From: Chromera velia
Taxonomy: Eukaryota; Sar; Chromeraceae
Assembly (NCBI GenBank): GCA_018398765.1
Contig: JAHBMJ010002549.1
Span: 1 to 18,046 of the forward strand
Direction of reading: 5' to 3'
DNA length: 18,046 nt
A model generated the notes under the pieces. That model ran no database searches. It was not told where the DNA came from and saw only the letters and a list, made by a program, of their open reading frames with translations. Made by a program: the position numbers and the translations under genes. Shown piece after piece: positions 1 through 10,076 of this stretch; position 1 is the first letter of the stretch; every line of letters starts with the position of its first letter.

Positions 1-69
1 AGTATTTGATAGGTCTTTAAACACTAGGTCCTCCCTGACTGGATATTTGATTTGAGCTTAAGCCCTACC

Positions 70-104
70 TCAAATCAAATCAAATCAAATCAAATTAAAT
101 CAAA
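70..104. repeat. (TCAAA)n microsatellite
   Basis: A pentanucleotide tract with several TCAAA/CAAAT units and one imperfect unit (AATTAAAT). It lies in AT-rich DNA (1-540) where no gene is seen; the rest of that stretch is low-complexity A/T sequence with no recognised feature. Confidence 0.8.
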
Positions 105-877
105 CATGGTCACTAACCTCATCTTCATCATCATGAAAATTTACCAAATTAGAGTCCGAACGTGTATAATTTAATAATAATATAACACATATAGAATTGA
201 CACGCGAAATCAGATGTCCTTGCAATTTATGATTCGATGATCTGAAATTATATAAAATTTAAAGTCAGTTGAATTGATCGAAGTTCTAATACCAATTTTC
301 TTAGTAAATTTCTGACTGATATATGTAATTTAAACAGTGTAAAAGCATAAACTAGCATAAACAATGCGATTCAACTCAGAGTCATTTCTTAAAATTTTTG
401 ACTAAATTTTGAACGTTCAATCTAGCGTTCAATATTTTATTATTTTTTAAAAGTCTAGTCAAAAGTATTCAAAAGCATGTTTTTAACCTTAAACATTGTT
501 TTAACCTACTTTAATCCCTAGTTTAATCCAGGCTTTAATTCTACTTTGCACTGTTTGCAGCACTGGAGTTGAAACATTCATCATGCAGGCCGGCAACACA
601 AATAAGCCTTTCACTGGCCCCTTTCATGTATTCTTTGACGGTTGGTAATGGATGATAGTACGCATTGCTTGATGAAAAACGTTTGATCACGTGGTTGTAC
701 TTGGAAAGAAAGAGCAGGAATAATTCCAAGAGGACTGAAATGCAGCAAAAAACAAAACAAGAAACAACATCATCCTTTCTAGATCATTCGTTTCATACGA
801 CAATCAGATAGATGAGAACGTACATCAGATATCGTACGTTGAGAAAAACAGGAACACAGACAAAGATAGATGGAGGA

Positions 878-880
<3 letters not shown>

Positions 881-914
<34 letters not shown>
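881..914. repeat. (CA)17 microsatellite
   Basis: An uninterrupted CA dinucleotide run that ends 10 bp beyond the stop codon of the minus-strand ankyrin gene, so it probably falls in the 3' UTR or terminator region. Short reading frames crossing it are artefacts of the repeat. Confidence 0.95.
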
Positions 915-917
<3 letters not shown>

Positions 918-924
918 GGGACAA

Positions 925-2728
925 TCAGATGTCCTCCGCGTCAGAGCCCTCCCTTGTCTGCCCGTCTACCCCCTCCTCAGTCTCTCCCTCAGCCTCCACC
1001 TCCGATTCGGAAAAGTAGCCAGAAGAATCTGATTGCTCGGCCTCTGCCTCGTCTGCCTCTGAGGGTCCCCCCGGAGGAAGGAGGAGCGCACGCACAGCTA
1101 GATCCTCCCTAAAAGTGGGAGCACCCAATCCCATGATGGCCTCCATCCGGTTCTCCCCATTCAAGCCCATCCTGTAACACCCCAGGGCGGTCTTGCCCTC
1201 CGGATCCTTCAAGTCCCTGTCGGCCCCCAGGGAGACCAGCAACGCGATGTCCTTCACATCCGGTCGCTTGTCCCCTGGAAAATCTTCACGCCAGGTCAGA
1301 TTCCTGCTGCAGACCTGCACATTCCCCGGCACTCAGGATGAATCCAATGACCAAAACCTTGAAACATCACAAAGACCCACCCACCAACACCACAAACCAT
1401 TCACAAAGCACACAAGAACATGCAAATTGCAGCATACAGCATCAACAAAACTCCATACAATCATCATCCAACGATCGAGGCAGGAAAATGTGGAAGTTTC
1501 ACCTAGACCTCCCGGCCTCTCGACACATTGTCTGACAGGCATCGCACAGACCTGCGCTGCGAGCATCAGGGGCGTTTTTCCGGACTCGTCAGTCCAGTCG
1601 ATATCTCCACCCAGCCCGATCAGAGGCTCGAACATGATGGGCGCTCGGTTCACCGCGGCACAGTGCAGCGCACAGGCCCGATTGACGTCTGCCCCCTTTG
1701 CAACTAACTCTCGTACCCGCTGCATCACAGACTGCACTGTGTTGGTCAACACCGGGCGGAATTGGGCGGGCAGTCTCGCATCGTCGTACGAGTCCTTGTT
1801 CTTGCCTAGGAACATCAGACGGTTTGAGAGAAATGTGAGGAGTTCTTTGTCTGCTGGGGTCTTTCTCCGATTTTCTGGAATGAAGGGGGGGGNGGGGGGG
1901 GGGGGGAACAGCCATGGCCTCGCACTTCGCTAGTGCCTCCTGATGAGTGACCCCCCTCTCCCGTGCGGCTGTCCACATTCCCGCAGAGACGAAGACGGAG
2001 CAGATGGAATCGCAGTCAGGAATTGTCTCAAACCCCGCACGCAGAAATTCTCGCACTTCAGCAGAGGCTTGTTGGTACAGCCTTGCTTCTTTTTCGGCCT
2101 TCTCTGACTCTGAGGCTTCATCAGATTCTGCTCCTCCTGCAGCAGGCTGCTGCACGGGATCCTCAAGGAATTGTCGGGGGCAGAATGCCGCGACGGTCCA
2201 ACCTTCACGCAAGCTCTGGTGTCCAAGCAGTGCGTGAAGGGCGGCAGAGCCAACGTCTGTCGACCCTGTGGGCACACTTGAATGACAAACTTCGAAGGAA
2301 TCGATGTAAAGAAACCCCCCGCCTTTTGCAGAGGGGTCGCTTTTGAGCGCGGGGAGACGGCGTTTGCCCCTCTTGGTGAACAGAGCAGTGGCGATACAAG
2401 TATCTCCCATTTCATTCTCACAGACTTCATAGAAATTGTCATTCACGACATCCCTGTCTACGAGATAGGCCGTGATACTTCCTGCCTCCTCATCCCCGAC
2501 GAATATGGTGGCGTCGAAAGTGCGAACGCACTCCCACTCACATTCTCTACCAACCAAATAGTATTCTCCGTCGGAGTCGTATTCAACGACTTCCTGCCCC
2601 TCTCCCCCACCCTCTCTGTCCTCCATTTCAGTGTCCATCTCTGAGTCTCTGTCGTCCATCGGGCGGAGGATTCGGACCCTGACTGCAGGGGAGGGCGCGG
2701 CCTCTGAGGACTCTTGAGGAGACGGCAT
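925..2728 (-). CDS. GNAT-like/ankyrin-repeat protein, two exons
   Basis: Host gene of about 520 residues read from ATG at 2728 to TGA at 925. Exon 1 is 2728-1552 and exon 2 is 1314-925, joined in phase 0. The N-terminus (residues 1-60) is strongly acidic and looks disordered. Residues about 65-235 resemble a GNAT acetyltransferase: a strand with YIDSFEV, then DVGSAALHALLGH in the position of the acetyl-CoA loop and helix, then FLRAGFE like the closing motif. This is motif-level inference. A Pro tract at about residue 275 follows, then ankyrin repeats (AKGADVNRACALHCAAV, ESGKTPLMLAAQ, then in exon 2 SLGADRDLKDPEGKTALGCY). The last 50 residues are Glu/Asp/Ser-rich. The frame before the Pro tract and the frame after it differ, and the change falls exactly at a poly-G run with an N, so an assembly or sequencing error is the simplest cause. 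The repeats suggest protein binding; a real substrate or partner is unknown. Confidence 0.75.
1315..1551 (-). other. Intron of the ankyrin gene
   Basis: A 237-nt intron in the minus-strand gene. The donor is CAG|GTCTGT and the acceptor is GTGCAG|GTC. It joins two ankyrin segments in phase 0. The open frame beyond the donor loses ankyrin character at once (Trp/Cys-rich sequence), which supports intron status. The 9-mer GCAGGTCTG occurs at both boundaries, so splicing anywhere inside it gives the same mRNA. Confidence 0.65.
1885..1906. other. Poly-G run with ambiguous base (N at 1893)
   Basis: A 22-base run of G with one N inside the coding exon, encoding a Pro tract on the minus strand. Upstream coding is in one frame. 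Downstream coding (residues reading IPENRRKTPADKE, then the ankyrin repeats) is in another. The true length of the homopolymer is therefore not known from this sequence. Confidence 0.9.
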
Positions 2729-2936
2729 GTCTTCCTCTAAATTAATTCAGTCTGGTCAAAGATTCGTCCAGCTTTGGCTGTTTTGCAGATTAGTGATTTA
2801 AATAATTCAAGGCCTCGTCGGACACAGCTGGGGGAGTGCTGCAAAAGTGTCTGTGATGTCACAGAACTCCCGGAGGCTCTTTGAGACTTTGACACCGACC
2901 ATATTAAATGCGACCAGATACCGGCCATGCAAGGAT
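2724..2936. repeat. Ankyrin-gene upstream segment, copy A of a dispersed repeat
   Basis: The sequence that begins at the ankyrin gene start codon and runs upstream of it. It matches 15795-16003 in the same orientation. Shared blocks include ATGTCTTCC, GGGGAGTGCTGCAA, GAGGCTCTTT and GGCCATGCAAGGAT. By eye the copies are clearly homologous but diverged and carry small indels. It probably holds the gene's 5' UTR and promoter; no TATA box was assigned. Confidence 0.7.
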
Positions 2937-3976
2937 CAGCAGTCAGATACCTGGCATTTTTTGTGCGCGAATTTTCGGTGGCCACGGCATACAGCGGCCC
3001 TGCCGGGGGCCTCGGCTTTTTTGCAAATTGCGAAAAAAAACTTTTTGGCCCCGTAAAAATCAGCTGAGGGGGCTCTTTTCCGAATATTTGACCGGTAAAT
3101 TCCCTTTTCTAAGCTGTTCGCACGCAGTGAATTTCACAAAATTCACGCGTTTTTGTCGCTTCGTCTCGCAACATCTTTCAAATTCCCTCAGTCTGACTGC
3201 AAACTTTCTCATGCGACCTTCCTGCATGTCTGCAGTTCTGAAAGACAGAGTTGACCAAAACCACATCGCTTCAAAGTTGGAAGGAAAAAGAGCGTAAAAG
3301 ATTGCTGTGGGAAGGCAACGCGAAGCAACCGAGTTCTCATTCAATCATTTCCTTGCGATTCTTGTCCTTGCACTTAGTGCAACAATTCGGAGTCTCTCTA
3401 GGAGTCCCTGTCTCCTCTCAAAGTTTCATTTCCCTATCCCGGTGAAGGATGTTCGCTCTCACGGCATTCTCACCAAACATGAGACGCAACAGGAGGACTC
3501 CTGGGCTTGACCTTCCATCGTGTCTAGTGAGCTCACGAAGAACTTGCCATGGCGTTGAGGAGACGTGATTGGTCAACAAGAATGTGCTGGAGTCTCTTCG
3601 CTCTATCGATCTGCTCAGTCTGCCTCCAAGAACATGCAGGAGAAGATGCAGCAAGCTTCCTGAGCCCTCCGTAAAGAGTAAGAACGTTCTGGTACCATCC
3701 CAAGAAAGGATGACGGAGAGCCCTGCGGGTGGGTCATCAGCTTCCTTTCCTCTCTTTCTTGTCCAATCTGATTCGTGGCTGCTGAGTGATCTCCTTTTCT
3801 TCTGGAGGGTTTCTTCTCTGTATCTGCCCGGATGGGTGTCTCTGCTCTCTCTTCTTCCGAGTAACATTCGCGGTCTTCTCCCTCTTGTGCCTCTTTCCTT
3901 TCCCATCTCCGGCTTGCAGCGGCTGGAGGACGGACTGTCAACGAGAAGGCGCATCTGAACCACGAGGTGGCCGAAG
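2937..3976. other. Intergenic stretch, no firm gene
   Basis: About 1 kb without a convincing coding frame. Reading frames on both strands are short, or Arg/Ser-rich as expected of antisense shadows. The plus strand has pyrimidine-rich tracts from about 3740 to 3915, such as would precede splice acceptors. ATG at 3549 in good context (GCCATGG) opens a 41-codon frame with a basic start and a hydrophobic stretch (CWSLFALSICSVC), and the sequence at its stop reads GTAAAGAGTAAG like a splice donor. This could be a signal-peptide exon of the gene downstream, but no junction could be fixed. Confidence 0.35.
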
Positions 3977-4406
3977 ATGGCCAAGAACGAGAAAGACAAG
4001 GAGTGCCGACACAGCCCACCTCTTCTTGCTCGTAAGAATGACGAACAGACTTCATCGCTCTTCGAGGTAAACTCCGTCCTCGGCTTTCTCTTCTTTTCGA
4101 AAGGAGCATCCAGACTACGCCTTCCTGTTCTACGAGAGACACTTTGAGGGACATCGCCGTGCACTACTTGCATCCCTCTCCCCCGTCTCCTTTCTGAACC
4201 CCGTTCGGTTCTTCACATGACTGACAGAGAGTGAGCAGAACTTCGAGAGACGTCTCGTTGGAATTCGATCGATTGGACATCCTGCACGGCATCGCGACGT
4301 CCTCATCTCCACTGCCGCAGCGCTCTTCTCCAAGGTCATTGAGTGGAAGAACTTCAAGAAGACCTTCGATCGTCTCCGGCCGGCAAGGCTGGGACCGCAT
4401 GACTGA
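3977..4406 (+). CDS. Candidate small hypothetical gene with very short introns (or a decayed gene)
   Basis: Not recognised. ATG at 3977 opens 30 codons (MAKNEKDKEC... ending SLFE) to a donor GAG|GTAAAC at 4067. A 37-nt putative intron (4067-4103) ends CGAAAG and joins in phase 0 to a frame reading EHPDYAFLFYERHFEGHRR. A second short intron (4203-4238, or 4185-4238) ending GTGAGCAG would remove an in-frame TGA. It leads in phase 0 to a frame starting NFERRLVGIRS and ending in TGA at 4404. Exon codons favour C or G in third position. The product would be about 113-119 residues, basic, with no signal or membrane segment unless an upstream exon is added. The same stretch can also be read as one decayed frame with TAA and TGA stops. 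The 37-nt intron is unusually short, so confidence is low. Confidence 0.35.
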
Positions 4407-5485
4407 CAGAGTGAAGGATCGAACGAAGAGAGAATCGATCTAACGGAAGCCTTGCTCTGCTCCTTTCAAGTTTGGTTGGGTTCTTCTCTTCCTCGATCCT
4501 TTCGCATGCAGTTGTGCTCCTTTGCTTTCTGCATACACCTTGATTGATCCATCCGTCCGTCCGTACGCATGCAGCAGCCCAGAGGATCGTGGTATGCTGA
4601 GAGAGAGATGCATGAGTTCCCCTTTCTTTCTGTCTTTTCGGTCTTCTCACGCTCTTGAGGACACCAATGAAACGGTGCGAACGTTTGAGGGTGAGCATGG
4701 TATCGTTGGCCACATGTCTCCTATACATGTTGGTTCTTCGAGTTGTATGTTTCCGGTCGCTTGACTCTTCATGCAAGGGTCGTGGCAAGACTGATGTACA
4801 TACGCCATGCCAGCAGGTGGCTCGCTGCATAGTGATGAGGGTGGGGTCAAAGTGCCACTCCGAGTGCCTTATGCCTTGCGCGGTCAGCAATGCGGGATGC
4901 AACCACCGTTATAAAGTCCCCTGACCAGGGATGTTTCGGCAAGCCCCCTCCACAGTGACTTTCGTTGCTGTCGAGGTAGAGAGAGCATGAGAGACCTGCC
5001 GCCATACGGTAGGTCGGCAAGCGGTCATACGGTGGACCGTTCTTTCTTCTTTTCTTCCTTTGGGGTTCTGGTGCTGTCTCTTTGAGTGTCTCAATCATGC
5101 ATGCAGTTTGCGTTTCAGATCTTTGTTCATTGTTCAAGCATGCCCTCAGTGCTGATCGAGTACTCTTTCACGCCGTTGTGACGCTGATCCTTCTCGCGTG
5201 CGTGAATGTCTTGCAGTGGCATAAATTGCGTGACTTGTAACTGTTTCTCTGCATGGTAACCGTAGCTATGGAACCATAGCTGTCGCCTTGCATATGAGTT
5301 CAATTCAATTCACATAGACATGCTTGTTGTAATTATTATGAAGGATGTGTAGACCTTGCAACTCGTCAACTATCATATTAAATTAAACTATATAATACAG
5401 TTAACTTGCTGAGTTAAATTTAAAATAAAATGATGTATAGCTAGTGATGTAGCTTGTACGTATATTTGTAAAAGTTTATTATATT
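4407..5485. other. Intergenic stretch, no gene seen
   Basis: No coding frame with convincing composition on either strand. The sequence turns from GC-moderate to AT-rich at about 5280. I checked the GC-richer part (4840-5050) for a tRNA cloverleaf and found none. Confidence 0.5.
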
Positions 5486-6188
5486 CAGGGATGGAAAATA
5501 GGTTATTAACCGAACCGAACCGACTTGGCTGTTAAAAAGCGTTTCAGTTGGGTTAACCTATCGGTTATGTAACCTTTTTATGTTTAAAGGTCGTTTTCTC
5601 ACTAAATTTGAAACTTTTCACTGTAAAAATATGATTTTTATAGGTGTGACGTACGGAAAACGAATGAAAGACGACCAAAACATCATAAAAAGACATTTTT
5701 AATTCATATAACCACTTGTTTAATTATCAGATTGTGTTTATAGTCCACATACTAAGAAAAACATGATTTTTTATACCTTTTCAGCTAGCTTTTCAGTTGT
5801 TATAACAAAGTTTTTCAATCATTTTTTGCTTGTTTGAACTTGTTTCTAGCTATAAAGTCGTCGAGTAGGCAGTGCGCTGGTCATGACTGAGGGATAGGAA
5901 GTACTTAGCAAATACTGAAGAAGGTATTCGGATGGAAGAGCGTCAAGTATGAGGTCGCATGAGAGAGAGAACTAGCAGCGAGAGCAGTAACCAGGGCAGA
6001 AGGAAGAGACGAAAGACGCATAGGCCAGATGCTAAGAACAAACTTTAAGTCAATGCCCCGATAATGTCGTTTTCATGAGCTCTTATACTGGTTAACCTGG
6101 TTAACTGCCGGTTATGACCGGTTATCATAACTGGAGGGCCAATAACCTATAACTTAACCTCACATAACTTACCTTTTTCCCTACCCTG
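5486..6188. mobile_element. hAT-like MITE, 703 bp, 8-bp target duplication
   Basis: The left end reads CAGGGATGGAAAATAGGTTA, and the right end in reverse complement reads CAGGGTAGGGAAAAAGGTAA. Both ends are flanked by a perfect 8-bp direct repeat ATTATATT (5478-5485 and 6189-6196). An 8-bp duplication with CAGGG-type ends is characteristic of the hAT superfamily. GGTTAAC/CCGGTTAT motifs recur near both ends, as subterminal transposase sites do. There is no coding frame, so it is non-autonomous. Confidence 0.8.
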
Positions 6189-6295
6189 ATTATATTCCTT
6201 ATAAATTTTAATTTTTTAAAAGAACTTACTCAACTTGATCTACTTAAACTGCATGAGTGAAAAGGATACCCTGCAAAAATGAGTGAATTTACAAA

Positions 6296-6556
6296 TATAG
6301 AATATAAGAGGCTTAGACTACGATCAAGGAAGGGACATCTACTTCATAGGAAAGTCTGTCAGTCAAGGAAGTCAGAATGATCGGCTGATTCTGACTTCTG
6401 TGTAAAGGTCAGTCAATCTTAAACGACCAATCGGATGCAATTGATTCGACTCTGCAACATGAATTCGAGTGAGCCGTGCGTCCCGGGCCCGGCCAGGGCA
6501 TGTTGGTCCCGGCACGCGCTGTCTCTTGATCGCATGCACGCCTACTCAACTTCACA
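6296..6556 (-). repeat. 3' LTR of the Copia element
   Basis: 261 bp, about 94% identical by hand count to 11979-12239. On the plus strand it begins TATAG where the other LTR begins TGTAG, so the conserved terminal CA of the element has mutated here. On the element strand it holds an inverted CCAAT-like GATTGG and a GC-rich GGCCGGGCCCGGG block. Confidence 0.95.
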
Positions 6557-6570
6557 ATCACCCCCCATAG
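6557..6570 (-). promoter_or_regulatory. Polypurine tract
   Basis: On the minus strand the sequence reads ATGGGGGGTGAT immediately before the 3' LTR. This is the expected place for the plus-strand DNA primer of an LTR retrotransposon. Confidence 0.7.
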
Positions 6571-6624
6571 ATTGGTATACATCGAACACATGAATCAATC
6601 CATGTAAGAGGCAGAGCAGGCAAG

Positions 6625-7500
6625 TCATACATGCAGGAATTTAGTCTGTCTGTCGGCATGCTGAGATCCTGTAGGCACCCACTTCACATTCGTGTTCAAC
6701 TCTTTGATCATTTCACGAGTGTAATCAAGCTCCCCCTGAAATCGAGGCTCACTCATGGACTGGCCACTCGCGAGTTGAAACATGAGTGGCTGAGAATCAT
6801 TCACCATTATAACAGGAATCTTATACCCGAACAGCTTCTTCAATAAATCCCTGTACCGGTATGCTTCCTTGCATCCATCTCTCAGAGCCAGAAGCTCAGC
6901 TGCAGTGGTACTGCCAAGCTTCCTGCCTTCTCCTTTCGACCTCCATGCAACCGTATTCACATACCCAAGCGCACAAAGATCCTTCAAGGCAGACTGACTC
7001 ACAATCTAGAATTCAAGTCCCTTCCTCCCTGTCTTCTCTGACAACTTGTAAGATGTATCGACCCACCCTACCAAGACAGGATGCTCTCCTTCCTTCAATC
7101 CCTTCAACTCAAGAGCACGATGCGTCTGCTGAGCATAAGCAAGTGCCTTGTCAACCGCACGAAGGAAACGAGCAGACGGACGAAAGTTGTTCTTCAAGAG
7201 AACAGAAAATAGGAAAGAAAGATATGGCTGACTCTTCACCAACCAACCGAGCTTCCCGACTTTCTCTTGATGCTGCTCTTGAAGAGACATGTCGATCTCT
7301 TCATCTGCTGACACAAAGAGATCTTTGTCTGTCAGCTTGACTGCTTTCTTTATCTCTCCCTCCCCTCCCAGAAGAAGAGACGCAGCATACTGACCCTGAT
7401 CCCACAACATGGTGGAATTAACCATGCGCACAGACATACCTGTATACACATGCAACTCACCATCATCCATCATCTCCGGATCATCCATCTGAATGTGCTT
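6625..7500 (-). pseudogene. Copia RNase H domain (3' end of pol)
   Basis: C-terminal part of the Copia polyprotein, in the same frame as RT. It starts with the RT-RH connection ([20 protein letters not shown]) and ends at TGA 6625. RNase H features in order are WVDTSYKLS (first Asp), STTAAELLALRDG (Glu), VMVNDSQPLMF (Asp) and the closing GSQHADRQTKFL, which matches the 'ADxxTK' end of Copia pol. It is interrupted by TAG at 7006-7008, at a position consistent with a former Gln, and separated from RT by TAG at 7501-7503. It would remove RNA from RNA-DNA hybrids during reverse transcription, but is not translatable as it stands. Confidence 0.9.
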
Positions 7501-8427
7501 CTACAACTTTCTGACTTCTCCACATGCATCTAATGCAAAGAGAAACAAGTCATCGACATGCATTAACAGAAGACCACACGCATCCCCCTTTCTGTCTCTC
7601 TTGACAAGAATGCTTTCTGCTATCTCTGCCCATCCCTCCTTCGCTGTCACGACTTCTTTGAAAAACTTCGTATACCTTCTGGGAGCGTCCTTCAACCCGT
7701 AGGCAGCCCTTTGGATTTTCACCACAAGGCCTGCTCGCAGCTCTGGGATGATATGGAAAGGAAGGTCTGAGGGGAGAGACAACCAAATGCCCTCGTCCTC
7801 ATAGCGGCACTGCAAGAATGCAGTGGAGACATCCGACTTGGCTGCTTTCAACCCTCTCGTCAGAACCCACACACTGGAGGCCCTCACAAGCCCGGAATCG
7901 GCAGTCCCCGAATACGTTTCCACAAACTTCTTTTTATCCTCAAACCCCCTGACGACAAGTCTACTCTTGGCTACTCTCTCTCCATTCTTCAATTTCCATG
8001 TGTGCACAATCCGGAGTGTCAGTAGTTTCTTTCCTTTTGCTCTTGCCTCACTTGCCTCCATCGCAGAATTGAGCACAAAAACAAAGCAGTCCTTCCACCT
8101 ACAAAATTCCTTTTCGTCACTCTCCTTGAAGAGTCCCTGACGAATCTCTTCTACTGTTGCCTCAACGTGCCTTTTCATCGAGTTCTCTTCTTGAGACACG
8201 AGCTTGCGTGCAGCTGCGGCTTTCTGCACTCGCAGAACAAGAGAAAGCGCTTTGTCGAAACGCTCTCCTGCCTCCCGCTCAGCCATCCGCTGCCTCTTCG
8301 CTCTAAAAGCTCTCATCTTTTCTTTGCATGCTTTCCGTTTCAGACGACAAAACCCAACAAACTCTGGCTGCTCGACTTCCTCACTTGCTCCTCCGGCCCA
8401 CACACCCCTCACCGGTGGATTCTGTCA
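7501..8427 (-). pseudogene. Copia reverse transcriptase domain
   Basis: About 300 residues. Family motifs: [21 protein letters not shown], then [10 protein letters not shown] with the first catalytic Asp (about residue 194), [16 protein letters not shown], and [11 protein letters not shown] (residues about 282-292) with the two other catalytic Asp. The usual Tyr of YVDD is His here. The frame is open only from 8427, and relative to integrase it is shifted by -1, with no slippery site nearby, so a one-base loss is likely. It ends at TAG 7501. The Arg/Lys/Ala-rich helix before RT (residues 25-75) looks like a linker. Confidence 0.93.
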
Positions 8428-10076
8428 GAACTAAGCTGACCACCGGTAGAAGCATCTGGAGCAAGGGCATTCACTCTGAAGAGCGAATCGTCATCGTCAC
8501 TGTACACAGAATCAGAGTCCAGAATGTCGGGATACTGAATGGCGTCTTCTTCTGCTTCTACGGAAGGGTCCCAGGCGGCTGAGTCAGACGCTCTTCCCCC
8601 CTCCTCTGGGAAATCTCCACTCGCTCCTTCTCCCCCGCCACGAACGCATACGAGCGCCTCGGCAGGGATCTGCATTCCCTCCCCAAACTGGAAGTGGGCA
8701 GCCACTTCATCACCCTTGCGGTCATCGATCTCCTCTAAACAAGACGGCTTCCACTGTCCTGTTTGGGGGCTTTGTTGAAGAATAGCCACGTCAATGCGCC
8801 TCTTTCCCTCCCTCATCACTTGTGCGGGAAACCAGGCATCCCCTGCTCTTCGTGCTATCACCCCCTTCTTTCGTTCTGACGACTCCACTGGCGGGCCCGA
8901 ACCGTCTCCTTCATTCAGGGGCACTGCTGGCTCAGCTCCACTCCCAGAAACGTCTCCATCCTCGTCAAAGGACTCCATGGACACAGACATCCCCCGTCTT
9001 TGCACCGCAGTGCGTCGGACAGGGAGCTCTATATCAAAATCGGACCCATCATCATCGTCATCGGAATTGGGGACGTCCGTCTCCTCATCATCTGAACGGT
9101 AGGACTGCTGCTGCTGACAGGGAAGGCAATCGGCTCCTTCTTTCCCCACCTACTGATGGAGACGGACCTGAGATGGATGGAGTCGTACCTATACCCATCT
9201 ACCCTTGCGGTTGCATACAACAGAAACAACCTTCGTCGAAAGAACACCCCCAAAAAGCCTAACCTCCCCCCTTGGCTCCTATCCCTGCACATGCTCTGGC
9301 GCCCTATCAACAAAGCGCACTTGGTCCCCGACAGTTAGTACCAGAGACACCCCTGCAGAGCCCTTTCCAAAGATAGCAATATCTGGGGAAAGACCTGTCA
9401 CTGAATGCACAGTCGCGTTCAACTGCTGTGCAACACCCTGCAGGAAGAAAGGCCAAAGAAAGGACGGAAGACGGAGAGACAGAAAGAACTTCCGAACGAG
9501 GGCCTTCACTGAAGCGTTCACCCTTTCCACTCGACCTTAGGATTTGGGAGTGTAAGGTGCCCCAAACTCATGATGGATGCCTTCCTGCCTACAAAACCGT
9601 TCATACGAGCGGGCAGTAAATTCACCTCCATTGTCAGAGCACACGACTTTCGGCTTTCCTTTCCCCAACTTCTTGTACTTCTGCATCCATACGATGAGAT
9701 GCGTGACCGCCTGCCACTTGTGTTTCAGTGGCAGCAAGTCGATCTTTCTTGTTGCTCCATCAAATTGAATAAGAACAGACACCCAAATAAATCCCCCTGC
9801 CCCCCTACACTTCGATTTGAATAAATCATGGAAGACAATGTCATTGAAAGATTGAGGGGCAGAGACACGATCAGAAAAAGAGTGAGGCACCTTCCACGTA
9901 CAAGCATTGATGAAGACACATGCAGGACCTTCATCATGCACATCATCGCACTCATGCAAAGAGACATTCATTCCTTTCTCAATCAAGGTAGAAAAGAGAC
10001 GCTTCCCACTTGCGTGGGAATATCGGTGATGCAAAAGACGCTTCCTTTCCTCTGCCTTCTCTGGAAAAAAAACCTT
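8409..10076 (-). pseudogene. Copia integrase with acidic C-terminal linker
   Basis: Same frame as protease, separated from it by TAG at 10077. It begins with the zinc-binding pre-integrase region (HHRYSHASGKRL, then Cys residues in HECDD and ACVFINACTW). The catalytic core has Asp in VFHDLF, Asp in CSDNGGEF and Glu in GRVERVN. Spacing between the last two is D-x35-E, as the family requires. TAA at 9537 falls four codons before that Glu. After it come VGDQVRFVDRAPEHVQG and three more in-frame TAG codons (9279, 9189, 9150). A long Asp/Ser/Glu-rich linker follows ([14 protein letters not shown] and onward) to TGA at 8409. It would insert the cDNA into the host chromosome if intact. Confidence 0.92.

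Noticed and set aside
1193-1933. 246-codon plus-strand open frame
   Set aside because: It is antisense to the ankyrin gene, crosses its intron and the poly-G run, and shows no protein-like motif.
3418-4173. 251-codon minus-strand open frame, and a 179-codon one within it
   Set aside because: Arg/Ser/Leu-rich with no motif; it is antisense to pyrimidine-rich plus-strand DNA, which gives long purine-rich frames by composition.
4845-5045. Possible tRNA or structured RNA in a GC-richer patch with repeated CATACGGT
   Set aside because: No acceptor stem, T-loop or cloverleaf spacing could be fitted.
6549-6560. LTR start placed at TGATTGTG next to the polypurine tract
   Set aside because: Only the start at TGTGAAG gives equal 261-bp LTRs and the perfect ACAAA duplication.
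8400-8430. A second programmed -1 frameshift between integrase and RT
   Set aside because: The frame relation is -1, but no slippery heptamer lies between the two bounding stops, so a one-base deletion is more likely.
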